Below, in pieces: positions 7,231 to 12,883 of a stretch of 12,883 bases of DNA. The DNA comes from Methylomonas sp. (GTDB taxonomy: Bacteria > Pseudomonadota > Gammaproteobacteria > Methylococcales > Methylomonadaceae), in the NCBI GenBank assembly GCA_026988195.1, contig JALSLS010000316.1, positions 1 to 12,883 of the forward strand. The letters are read 5' to 3'. Both the position numbers and the translations under genes were made by a program. The first letter of the stretch is position 1. Each line of letters begins with the position of its first letter. The notes under the pieces were generated by a model that saw only the letters and a program-made list of their open reading frames with translations, made no database searches and was not told where the DNA came from.

Positions 7231-7308
7231 AAGGAAGGGGTCATGAAGGAAGGGGTCAGGTCTTTAATTTTGCAGCAAAAATAAAGACCTGACCCTGAAT
7301 CCCTGAAT
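7231..7308. repeat. REP-type hairpin with short tandem repeats
   Basis: A hairpin pairs 7253-7273 with 7275-7295 (GGGTCAGGTCTTTA against TAAAGACCTGACCC, extended through TTTTGC/GCAAAA) with one mismatch and a one-base loop. On its left a 15-bp tandem repeat occurs (7231-7245 and 7246-7260, AAGGAAGGGGTCAtg/agg). On its right CCCTGAAT occurs twice in tandem (7293-7308). GGTCAGGTCTTT palindromes are common intergenic repeats, often linked with REP-associated tyrosine transposases; no such transposase is present here. Confidence 0.75.
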
Positions 7309-7358
7309 CCATCCTTGCTATCGTCAGCCTCTCCTTATTTTCTTACCTTAAGACAAGT

Positions 7359-7390
7359 AACCGTTCAAATCCCTCTTTTCCAAAGAGAGA
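7359..7390. repeat. Solo half copy of the right-end MITE
   Basis: TAACCGTTCAAATCCCTC followed by TTTTCCAAAGAGAG closely matches one arm of the palindromic element at 12160-12263, read from its TAACCGTTCA end. The second arm is missing, so this is probably a decayed or truncated copy. It lies just downstream of the SafE-like gene's stop. Confidence 0.55.
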
Positions 7391-7403
7391 GCCTGTACGG
7401 CTG

Positions 7404-8471
7404 CTAAGGATTCAAAACTGTCGTTTCAGAATTAATCGATTTTATGCTTTGTTGTATCTGACTTTGTACAGAACTAAAGTCATAACCTGATTTTGTTAAT
7501 TTTAAGCCTCTATTCGCCATCATGGCTCCCATGACTATAACCAAAACGCCTGAAACTCTCACTAAGTCATGAATCGTATTTCTGGAAAGTAAATTTGCAA
7601 AAAAACCGAAACCTAGTAAGGGGACTAAAGTACCAACCCCAAAGAAAAACAATAGGGAAGCGCCTTCTTGTGGGCTTCCAGTCCCTGCCGCCATAATATA
7701 CATAGCCTGTAGTGGCCCACAACCTAATAGAAACCCTGTTAAAAGGCCTATCACCAGAGGACTTCGTTGAGCCTTAATATTACTATTAACCTCTCGGGTA
7801 AAAGCCTTTGGCAAGCGAATAGTAAATTTGCGTAAAGAAGGAAATAAATCTAGCATTTTTAGGCCATAGATCAATAAAAATACACTGGCAAATAAAGCTG
7901 CCATCCCTTTCATATAAGGAGTAATGGTAATTGCCGCTCCTAATAACCCAAAACCAGCGCCAATAGCTGAATAAGATGCTGTTTTTCCGACCCCATAAGC
8001 CAAATGAGATAAAACAGCTCTACTCTTACTCATTTCTTGACTAGAGTAACTAATAACAAAGCTTCCACACATACCAATACAATGAAACCCTGTTAAAAAA
8101 CCAATGCTAAATAACATGACACTACTCATTTGGGCATTCAATTGTGGGATTAATTCTGGCATTAGGCTTTTACCCCAGAATGCAACACCGCCAACGATCA
8201 GAAGTAACACAATAAAAATAACCGTATGAAAAAGATATGACTTCTTCTGTAGCTCTTTCTGTTCTATCTCATAACCTTTGTTCTCAAGGGCTTGTTGAAA
8301 GTCCTGCTCTTGAACAACCGCTTCATCAAAATCAATAGTGACTATTTTTTCAATATAATTTGCCTTTACTTTAACAATACCGGGCAAGATTAAGATTGCA
8401 TCTTCAATAGACTGCTCACAACCTGAACATTGCATTCCTATTATTTTTAATTCAACCTGTTTAGTTATCAT
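7404..8471 (-). CDS. HMA domain fused to SafE/DsbD_2-type membrane protein
   Basis: The 355-residue protein starts with a heavy-metal-associated domain (about 1-70) carrying the metal-binding GMQCSGC motif (C15, C18). A membrane domain with about six hydrophobic segments follows (83-325), containing GFHCIGMCG (C131, C135) and GCGPLQAMY (250-258). These are signatures of the SafE/TauE-like COG2836 family, related to the DsbD membrane core. The domain order and paired cysteines suggest handling of copper or another soft metal at the inner membrane, for example in cytochrome oxidase maturation or metal efflux. This is inference, as substrate is not readable. It has no C-terminal cupredoxin domain. 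AAAGGGA lies about ten bases before the ATG. The upstream PilZ gene ends 78 bases away on the same strand. Confidence 0.87.
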   Translation of the reverse strand: MITKQVELKIIGMQCSGCEQSIEDAILILPGIVKVKANYIEKIVTIDFDEAVVQEQDFQQALENKGYEIEQKELQKKSYLFHTVIFIVLLLIVGGVAFWGKSLMPELIPQLNAQMSSVMLFSIGFLTGFHCIGMCGSFVISYSSQEMSKSRAVLSHLAYGVGKTASYSAIGAGFGLLGAAITITPYMKGMAALFASVFLLIYGLKMLDLFPSLRKFTIRLPKAFTREVNSNIKAQRSPLVIGLLTGFLLGCGPLQAMYIMAAGTGSPQEGASLLFFFGVGTLVPLLGFGFFANLLSRNTIHDLVRVSGVLVIVMGAMMANRGLKLTKSGYDFSSVQSQIQQSIKSINSETTVLNP

Positions 8472-8549
8472 TTATTTTGTTCCCTTTGTTGCTATTCAGT
8501 ATCTTTAGTGAAGTACCTTGTATGAGCTGAGGGCAAAAGCTGACACTCT

Positions 8550-9812
8550 CTATACAATAGAAAATAAATGTCCGTTATCCACCAAGTAATCGGCTAGCTC
8601 ATGCTGATAACTTAAAAACTGCAAGCCATAAATACTTTCCTTTTCCGCCCTAACAACCTGCGCTGGGACCGAAAATATATGCTGAGGGTCAAAATAAATT
8701 GTTAAGGTTACTTTTCCTTTTAATTTAACTGCTGTTTTCATTTCGATAAGAGCACCTTTACTACTTATATTTAGCACCCATACAATTAATGTTTTTTTAG
8801 AAGCAAAGAGTGAATCTCTTTTTAGCTTAGCCTTAATAGAATGAATGCCATATCTAACTGTTTTTCTGCTATTTTTTATAGCCTCAATAGGCGAATTTTC
8901 AAAAAAATCAAAGCTCTTGCCATCAAGAAAACTATCTAATAAGTTATTTATTACATAATTGTTTTTAGATACCGCCATTTCCGGTTCAATATTTTTATTT
9001 AATACTTCTGTTTTTTTAGGTTCCTGCTGTATTAGTTTGTCCACTTTTGATTCAGAATGATCAAGAGCATGTCTCTCCTGCTTTACCCCGTCGGCTTCTT
9101 TCTTTATTGGTTGAGAGTCAGGTTCTGAGATTTTGATTAGTGTTGTTGCTACTGTCTCTATATCCTTAGTTATTTTAACAGTCTCTTCTTTTTTGAGTTT
9201 TAGGCTTTCTCTGATCTCAATTTCCGGTTCAATATTTTTATTTAATACTTCTGCTTTTTGTGGTTCCTGCTGTAATAGTTTATCCACTTTTGATTCGGAA
9301 TGTTCAAGAGCATATCTCTCCTGCTTTACCCCGTCGGCTTCTTTCTTTATTGGTTGAGAGTCCGGTTCTGAGCTTTTGATTAGTATTGTTGCTACTGTCT
9401 CTATATCCTTAGTTATTTTAACAGTCTCTTCTTTTTTGACTTTTAGGCTTTCTCTGATCTCATTTAGTTTAATTTGCCTTTCTAGTTTTTTCCTTATCCC
9501 TTTAATTGCTTTGACTATATGGGATTTTTCTACCGGTTTTTTTACATAAACAACATCATTGGATAATACCTTCTGAACAGAGAGTACAATAATAGGTTTA
9601 GGAGGTTGCTGTGCTAGTCTTTTCTCTAAAATAGTTTTTGAATGTGCCAAATCAATATCTATTATTTCTGCCTGAGATTGGCTCTCTACAACAATATCTA
9701 CAATATCTTTACAGCATAATTCTAAATAACTAGCCATCATTTTATAGGCTTTGCCATCCATGCCATGTAAAGATACTTTTAACCGGCCAAGGTAATTATT
9801 CTTTTTTTGCAT
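8550..9812 (-). CDS. Receiver-like/PilZ protein with internal 81-residue tandem duplication
   Basis: The 420-residue protein has three parts. Residues about 8-108 look like a degenerate receiver: an IDID strand end (D52/D54) and VVYVKKPVEKSHIVKAIKGI, where K91/K92-P93 mimic the receiver Lys-Pro motif, but the acidic pocket after strand 1 is missing. Residues 119-279 are two near-identical 81-residue charged repeats, probably disordered or coiled. The C-terminal part (about 311-415) is a PilZ domain with R316-x3-R320 and N348-x-S350-x2-G353, the cyclic-di-GMP binding motifs. It is probably a cytosolic cyclic-di-GMP effector. The GGDEF-EAL protein elsewhere in the window could supply or remove its ligand. 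The start ATG (9810-9812) has no Shine-Dalgarno. The SafE-like gene follows on the same strand. Confidence 0.85.
   Translation of the reverse strand: MQKKNNYLGRLKVSLHGMDGKAYKMMASYLELCCKDIVDIVVESQSQAEIIDIDLAHSKTILEKRLAQQPPKPIIVLSVQKVLSNDVVYVKKPVEKSHIVKAIKGIRKKLERQIKLNEIRESLKVKKEETVKITKDIETVATILIKSSEPDSQPIKKEADGVKQERYALEHSESKVDKLLQQEPQKAEVLNKNIEPEIEIRESLKLKKEETVKITKDIETVATTLIKISEPDSQPIKKEADGVKQERHALDHSESKVDKLIQQEPKKTEVLNKNIEPEMAVSKNNYVINNLLDSFLDGKSFDFFENSPIEAIKNSRKTVRYGIHSIKAKLKRDSLFASKKTLIVWVLNISSKGALIEMKTAVKLKGKVTLTIYFDPQHIFSVPAQVVRAEKESIYGLQFLSYQHELADYLVDNGHLFSIV
8976..9458. repeat. Tandem 243-bp in-gene duplication
   Basis: Copies at 9216-9458 and 8976-9215 (second slightly short) encode residues 119-199 and 200-279 of the PilZ protein. 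They differ at only a minority of bases, many of which change the amino acid (for example Val/Leu, Ser/Ile, Tyr/His). The period is a multiple of three, so the frame is kept. High DNA identity suggests a fairly recent duplication. Confidence 0.9.
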
Positions 9813-10051
9813 TATAAATATTATGAATTAAATTTTATGTTTATAACTAAATTGACATTAACCGAAGGGAACCTTAGGAGCGAGGGTCTTATTCCTCCAT
9901 TCAATTCGATCCCTAAGCTAGAACTTTCACCCCAAAAATAGCCCGTGGTTTTTCATAGCCCTATAAACTAATAAGCACATACTGTTATTAATCAAAGTAT
10001 AGCTAGCAATTAAATTTTTTTATAAACTAAATTAAATAATATTTACGAACC
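9813..10051. other. Intergenic region ahead of the PilZ gene, possible structured leader
   Basis: No gene is visible in these 239 bases. On the plus strand ATAGCCC occurs twice 11 bases apart (about 9938-9962), and CTTAGGA (9873-9879) can pair with TCCCTAAG (about 9910-9917). It could be a structured 5' leader for the PilZ gene or degenerate repeat. I compared it with cyclic-di-GMP riboswitch features and saw no match. Confidence 0.25.
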
Positions 10052-10534
10052 CTATTCATATAAGTCACTACTACTATCCATATCACCTGTATCCCGATAT
10101 AACATAGGCTCTCCTTTATTTAAAATAGCCGCATCAATAACGCTACAGATAACAAGTTTATGGTCACCAGCATCTGAATAGTGATCAACTCGGCAATCAA
10201 AATAAGCTAGACTATCTTCTAGAGCTGGTGCTTGAGTTGAGGTTTCTAACCAAGAGTATCCTGCCATTTTATCTTGTCGACTTGACTTACCGAAATGGGC
10301 TGCGACAGTCGCTTGCTTCTTTTTTAACACGCTAATACAACACACTCCTCCCTTTTTCAGTAAGGAGTAGGAATGATGCTCTGGGTTAATACTAAAACAG
10401 ATTAACAAGGGATCAAAAGATACTTGCATAACCCATGCAGCGGTAAAAGCATTTTTCTGTTTGCCATTATTAACACTAATTACATAGACCCCTTGAGTAA
10501 TCTGTTTGAGTATAGCTTCGGCATTTTTAATCAT
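10052..10534 (-). CDS. Flavin reductase-like FMN-binding split-barrel protein
   Basis: The 160-residue protein matches the flavin reductase-like domain: GVYVISVNNGKQKNAFTAAW near the N-terminus, then PLLICFSINPEHHSYSLL and CCISVLKKKQATVAAHFGK, the usual FMN-binding split-barrel pattern. Such proteins bind FMN or FAD and reduce flavin with NAD(P)H or act as small FMN enzymes. No substrate can be assigned. Its ATG overlaps the nadC stop as ATGA, with GGAG eight bases upstream, so it is cotranslated with nadC. This pairing with NAD synthesis is suggestive but unproven. It ends at TAG with no clear terminator. Confidence 0.88.
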   Translation of the reverse strand: MIKNAEAILKQITQGVYVISVNNGKQKNAFTAAWVMQVSFDPLLICFSINPEHHSYSLLKKGGVCCISVLKKKQATVAAHFGKSSRQDKMAGYSWLETSTQAPALEDSLAYFDCRVDHYSDAGDHKLVICSVIDAAILNKGEPMLYRDTGDMDSSSDLYE

Positions 10535-11367
10535 GCTTCAGTCTCCATGGTAATTCTCATTGATAAATCAATCGCTTTAACATGCTTGGTTAAAGCCCCA
10601 ATAGAAATATAATCAACTCCTGTTTCTGCTACTTTAGCAATCGTTTCTAAAGTGATGTCTCCAGAAGCTTCTAATTCAATCATGCCAGGGTTAAGAGAAA
10701 CGGCTGTTTTCATATCTTCATTAGAAAAGTTATCTAACATAATTCGATCGGGCTTTGCGGCTAACGCTTGTTTAAATTCATCTAATGACTCAACCTCAAC
10801 TTCAAGCAATACATCGGTTATTTCACGCGCTGAACGGATAGCTTTAGCAATTGAACCTGCAGCCATAATATGGTTTTCTTTAATCAATACACCATCATAT
10901 AAACCCGTTCTATGATTAACACAACCCCCACAAGTCACTGCATATTTTTGCGCATTTCTAAGACCTGGTATAGTTTTTCGGGTATCCAGTACTTTACAAG
11001 AAGTCCCTGATACAGCATCAGCATAGTGTTTTGCTACTGTCGCTGTGGAAGATAAAGTCTGTAATAAATTTAAAGCGGTTCTTTCGCCCGTTAATAAATC
11101 CCTAGCAGAGCCTTTTAGTTCACATAGTATTGAGTTCTGATCACAAAACTCGCCTTCTGCTTTAAGCCAGTCAATGGTAATCGCTGGGTTAAGGGTTTTA
11201 AAAACAGCATTAAACCAAGCCTGACCACAAAGCACCATTTTCTCTCTGCTTATCACTCGCGCTTTAGCTTGTCGGGATATAGGAATAATACTGGCCGTAA
11301 TATCGCCACTCCCAATATCTTCAGCAAGAAAGTTTTTAATTTCAGTTGTCGTAGGTTGATTGTTCAT
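10531..11367 (-). CDS. nadC: Nicotinate-nucleotide pyrophosphorylase (carboxylating), quinolinate phosphoribosyltransferase
   Basis: NadC converts quinolinate and PRPP to nicotinate mononucleotide, CO2 and pyrophosphate in de novo NAD synthesis. The sequence has the family hallmarks in order: LAEDIGSGDITA near the start, GERTALNLLQ, LDTRKTIPGLRNAQKYAV, GGCVNHRTGLYDGVLIKENH, LLEVEVE and IMLDNFS. Together these supply the Arg, Lys, His, Glu and Asp residues of the phosphoribosyl and quinolinate sites. The start is uncertain: ATG at 11365-11367 gives 278 residues, while an in-frame GTG at 11383-11385 adds six. Neither has a Shine-Dalgarno, and I prefer ATG. The gene is divergent from ampD, as in enteric bacteria, and overlaps the flavin reductase gene at its 3' end. 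Confidence 0.96.
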   Translation of the reverse strand: MNNQPTTTEIKNFLAEDIGSGDITASIIPISRQAKARVISREKMVLCGQAWFNAVFKTLNPAITIDWLKAEGEFCDQNSILCELKGSARDLLTGERTALNLLQTLSSTATVAKHYADAVSGTSCKVLDTRKTIPGLRNAQKYAVTCGGCVNHRTGLYDGVLIKENHIMAAGSIAKAIRSAREITDVLLEVEVESLDEFKQALAAKPDRIMLDNFSNEDMKTAVSLNPGMIELEASGDITLETIAKVAETGVDYISIGALTKHVKAIDLSMRITMETEA

Positions 11368-11406
11368 GTGTTTAAATACCGACACTATTTCTAGTTAGAT
11401 TGTTTT

Positions 11407-11952
11407 ATGAAAATTGAGAATCACTGGCTTAGCCAAGTAATTAAGGTCCCTTCACCCAATTATGATGACCGCCCAATAGATGAGCCTGTGTCACTTTTAG
11501 TTATTCATTGTATCAGTCTTCCACCTGAACAATTTGGTGGGGATTATATTGATCAACTTTTTTGCAATCAATTAAATCCAGAAGAACATCCCTATTTTAA
11601 ACAAATATATCAATTTAAAGTGTCCGCTCATCTATTAATCAAGAGAAAAGGGGAGCTTATACAATATGTAGCCTTTAATAAACGTGCTTGGCATGCGGGT
11701 GTATCTGTCTACAAAAATCGACAAAAATGTAATGATTTTTCGATTGGGATAGAGCTAGAAGGCTCTGAAAGCCAACCCTATACTCCAGAACAATATACTC
11801 AGTTAGTTTCTGTCAGTAAGCTTTTAATCAAGTATTACCCAACCTTATCTGCCCAGCATATAGTGGGGCATAGCGATATTGCTCCAGGAAGAAAGACTGA
11901 TCCAGGGCCTTATTTTAATTGGAATAGTTTTTTAGCCGCCATAAAACAATAG
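11407..11952 (+). CDS. ampD: 1,6-anhydro-N-acetylmuramyl-L-alanine amidase
   Basis: AmpD is a cytosolic zinc amidase that removes the stem peptide from anhydromuropeptides during cell-wall recycling. The 181-residue protein has the amidase_2 fold with the zinc ligands H34 (LLVIHC), H155 (VGHSDIAPGRK) and D165 (KTDPGP), the catalytic E116 (SIGIELEG) and K163. These are nearly the same positions as in the characterised enteric enzyme. No signal peptide is present, as expected for cytosolic AmpD. Its start is only 21-39 bases from the divergent nadC start, so promoters must overlap the neighbouring coding region. No strong Shine-Dalgarno precedes the ATG. An ampE gene, the usual downstream partner in enterics, is absent from the next 600 bases. 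Confidence 0.96.
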   Translation: MKIENHWLSQVIKVPSPNYDDRPIDEPVSLLVIHCISLPPEQFGGDYIDQLFCNQLNPEEHPYFKQIYQFKVSAHLLIKRKGELIQYVAFNKRAWHAGVSVYKNRQKCNDFSIGIELEGSESQPYTPEQYTQLVSVSKLLIKYYPTLSAQHIVGHSDIAPGRKTDPGPYFNWNSFLAAIKQ

Positions 11953-12159
11953 AGGTTGCTTTTAATGCATAGGAGCCTGTATGAAATAAACGTCCCATTT
12001 AGAAGAAATAGTTTGGTTCATTTTACATTCCTTTATCGATAAAGCGCCCCAGTGTTAAATTTGTGCTTTATGGTGCATAAGCTTCTCAAGCTAGCCTTGC
12101 TTTTGCAGAAGTGCATTATGTTTTTTTAAAAGCTAAAAGTGATTTTTATAGGGTTCTAT

Positions 12160-12263
12160 GTAATCGTTCAGTCCCCCCTCTTTGGAAAAGAGGGGTTAGG
12201 GGAGATTTTATTAGACAAATCCCCCTCAATCCCCCTTTTTCAAAGGGGGAGGTGAACGGTTAC
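12160..12263. mobile_element. Palindromic MITE with flanking target-site duplication
   Basis: The inverted arms, about 12160-12208 and 12217-12263, start GTAATCGTTCA and end TGAACGGTTAC. Each contains a smaller C-rich/G-rich hairpin (CCCCTCTTTGGAAAAGAGGGG on the left is broken by few mismatches). The element is flanked by GGTTCTAT at 12152-12159 and 12264-12271, a direct repeat of 8 bp (9 if the next G is counted). That is the signature of transposition. It has no transposase and would be moved in trans. Similar CCCCCTTT...AAAGGGGG palindromes are widespread in bacteria. Confidence 0.85.
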
Positions 12264-12370
12264 GGTTCTATGATTAAACTTATTGAACATAAAAATATTT
12301 CAGCATCTTTTAAAATAAGATCAAAACCCATGTCAGCAACTCTTTTGTTCAAATTATTGATAATACGTTC
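12263..12370 (-). pseudogene. Possible remnant of a ClpB-like C-terminal region, interrupted by the MITE
   Basis: Between a TAG (12371-12373) and a TAA created at the MITE edge (12260-12262), the minus strand encodes 36 residues, including RIINNLNKRVADMGFDLILK. This recalls the segment of ClpB-type AAA+ proteins in which a short helix (LxKRLxxxG) is followed by a strand and then an alpha-helix. If the MITE and one target copy are removed, the frame extends only a few residues (EPYKNHF) before TAG. The similarity is from memory and the piece is short, so it may be chance. Confidence 0.2.
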
Positions 12371-12533
12371 CTAGTATTATTTTTCAGACCCTTTTGAATT
12401 TGAAACGTAACAATTCCCTCGCTGGAAGATAAGTTGATACAAGCAGACCTGATCAAAATCTACAAATTACAATGAAGATTGCCTTTCTCTTGTCGATAAA
12501 TACTTATACACTGTTATTTTTTCTAAAATAGCC

Positions 12534-12550
12534 TAGTATTATTAATACTA
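12534..12550. promoter_or_regulatory. Perfect 17-bp palindrome ahead of the PAS gene
   Basis: TAGTATTA-T-TAATACTA, arms of eight with a one-base centre, ends about 20 bases before the PAS gene's ATG. The same CCTAGTATTATT word occurs at about 12370-12381. Its symmetry and position suit an operator, but it could be chance in AT-rich DNA. Confidence 0.35.
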
Positions 12551-12570
12551 TTATTAAAAGGTCTAGCTTT

Positions 12571-12883
12571 ATGAAACTAAAAATTTCCCCCACCTCGACT
12601 CGTAGAAATTTAGGCCCTGAAGATTTTATCGTCTCAAAAACAGATACCAGAGGCCGTATAACCTATGCCAACCGTATATTTATGGAAATTTGTGGTTTAC
12701 CAGAGTCTGATTTATTAAACACACAACATAATATTATTCGTCACCCCGATATGCCAAGAGGTGTATTTAAGTTTATGTGGGATACCTTGAAAGCTGGGGA
12801 TGAATTTCTAGGTTTTGCAAAAAATTTATGTGCCGATGGTAGTTACTACTGGGTTTTTGCCAATATTACTCCTGACTACGATA
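12571..12883 (+). CDS. PAS-domain signalling protein (Aer-like), 3' part outside window
   Basis: The 104 visible residues form an Aer-type PAS domain: IVSKTDTRGRITYANRIFME, then the characteristic NIIRHPDMPRGVFKFMWDTL (RHPDMP at 57-62), then LGFAKNLCADGSYYWVFANI. In Aer this PAS fold binds FAD for redox sensing, and it occurs both alone and ahead of methyl-accepting or GGDEF domains. The output domain is beyond the edge, so the role is open. AAAGG lies nine bases before the ATG. It is on the plus strand, apart from ampD by a long intergenic region. Confidence 0.88.
   Translation, partial: MKLKISPTSTRRNLGPEDFIVSKTDTRGRITYANRIFMEICGLPESDLLNTQHNIIRHPDMPRGVFKFMWDTLKAGDEFLGFAKNLCADGSYYWVFANITPDYD

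Larger units (their letters stand above)
11953..12570. other. Long intergenic region between ampD and the PAS gene
   Basis: No convincing gene lies in these 618 bases. It contains a perfect 14-bp palindrome CTTTATCGATAAAG (12031-12044), a small inverted repeat ATAAAGCGC/GTGCTTTAT (12039-12047 with 12063-12071), the MITE at 12160-12263, a possible coding remnant on the minus strand (12263-12370) and a 17-bp palindrome near its right end. An open plus-strand frame that spans the MITE is judged spurious. Confidence 0.7.

Noticed and set aside
7231..7308. CRISPR-like or tandem array
   Set aside because: Only two copies of each short unit, no regular spacers and no cas genes; better read as a REP hairpin with slippage repeats.
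9133..9357. Plus-strand ORF rich in Ser and Leu
   Set aside because: It is antisense to the repeat region of the PilZ gene; composition mirrors the lysine/glutamate-rich real frame.
9840..9990. Cyclic-di-GMP riboswitch ahead of the PilZ gene
   Set aside because: The conserved GEMM features (a GCAAA-type segment with tetraloop and receptor stems) are not visible in the right order.
11962..12021. 19-residue minus-strand ORF with a good AAAGGA ahead of its ATG
   Set aside because: Too short, no recognisable sequence, and no neighbouring gene on that strand supports it.
12036..12085. NtrC-type sites (TGCACC...GCAC) on the minus strand
   Set aside because: The two half sites do not form the required inverted repeat, and no nitrogen gene or sigma-54 promoter follows.
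12111..12374. 87-residue plus-strand ORF between ampD and the PAS gene
   Set aside because: It reads straight through the MITE palindrome and has no ribosome site or family likeness.

Overview
The window is AT-rich chromosomal DNA from a Gammaproteobacterium. The best taxonomic clue is the divergent nadC/ampD pair, a classic gammaproteobacterial arrangement. The protein style and the many dispersed palindromic repeats would suit an environmental lineage such as the Methylococcales or Thiotrichales, but nothing here is diagnostic of methanotrophy or sulfur oxidation, so this placement is a guess. Most genes are on the minus strand.

Region 1 (about 1-6308, all minus) is an envelope-associated operon, MoxR ATPase -> DUF58 protein -> TgpA-like transglutaminase (cut by the window edge). 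A three-gene signalling block lies between DUF58 and TgpA: a single-domain CheY-like receiver, a CheC phosphatase with both catalytic motifs, and a PAS-PAS-GGDEF-EAL protein of cyclic-di-GMP metabolism. A nested palindromic repeat separates the block from TgpA. TgpA has no normal start codon: an in-frame TGA follows an 11-codon leader, and the only well-placed Shine-Dalgarno points to an ATT.

Region 2 (6309-7403) is an island of palindromic repeats around a MazE/MazF toxin-antitoxin pair: a giant imperfect hairpin, a short REP-type hairpin, a tandem 15-bp repeat and a half copy of the element seen near the right end.

Region 3 (7404-9812, minus) holds a PilZ protein with a degenerate receiver-like N-terminus and an 81-residue tandem duplication, followed by a heavy-metal-associated/SafE membrane fusion protein.

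Region 4 (10052-11952) is nadC overlapping a small flavin reductase gene by ATGA, with ampD diverging from nadC across a very short gap.

Region 5 (11953-12883) is a long intergenic stretch with a well-preserved palindromic MITE flanked by an 8-9 bp direct repeat, a weak candidate gene remnant, a perfect 17-bp palindrome, and the start of a PAS-domain gene that runs off the window.

Recurring themes are cyclic-di-GMP signalling (GGDEF-EAL and PilZ), a CheC-receiver pair without any other chemotaxis genes, and dense small palindromic repeats between genes. I found no CRISPR array, tRNA, rRNA or full insertion sequence.
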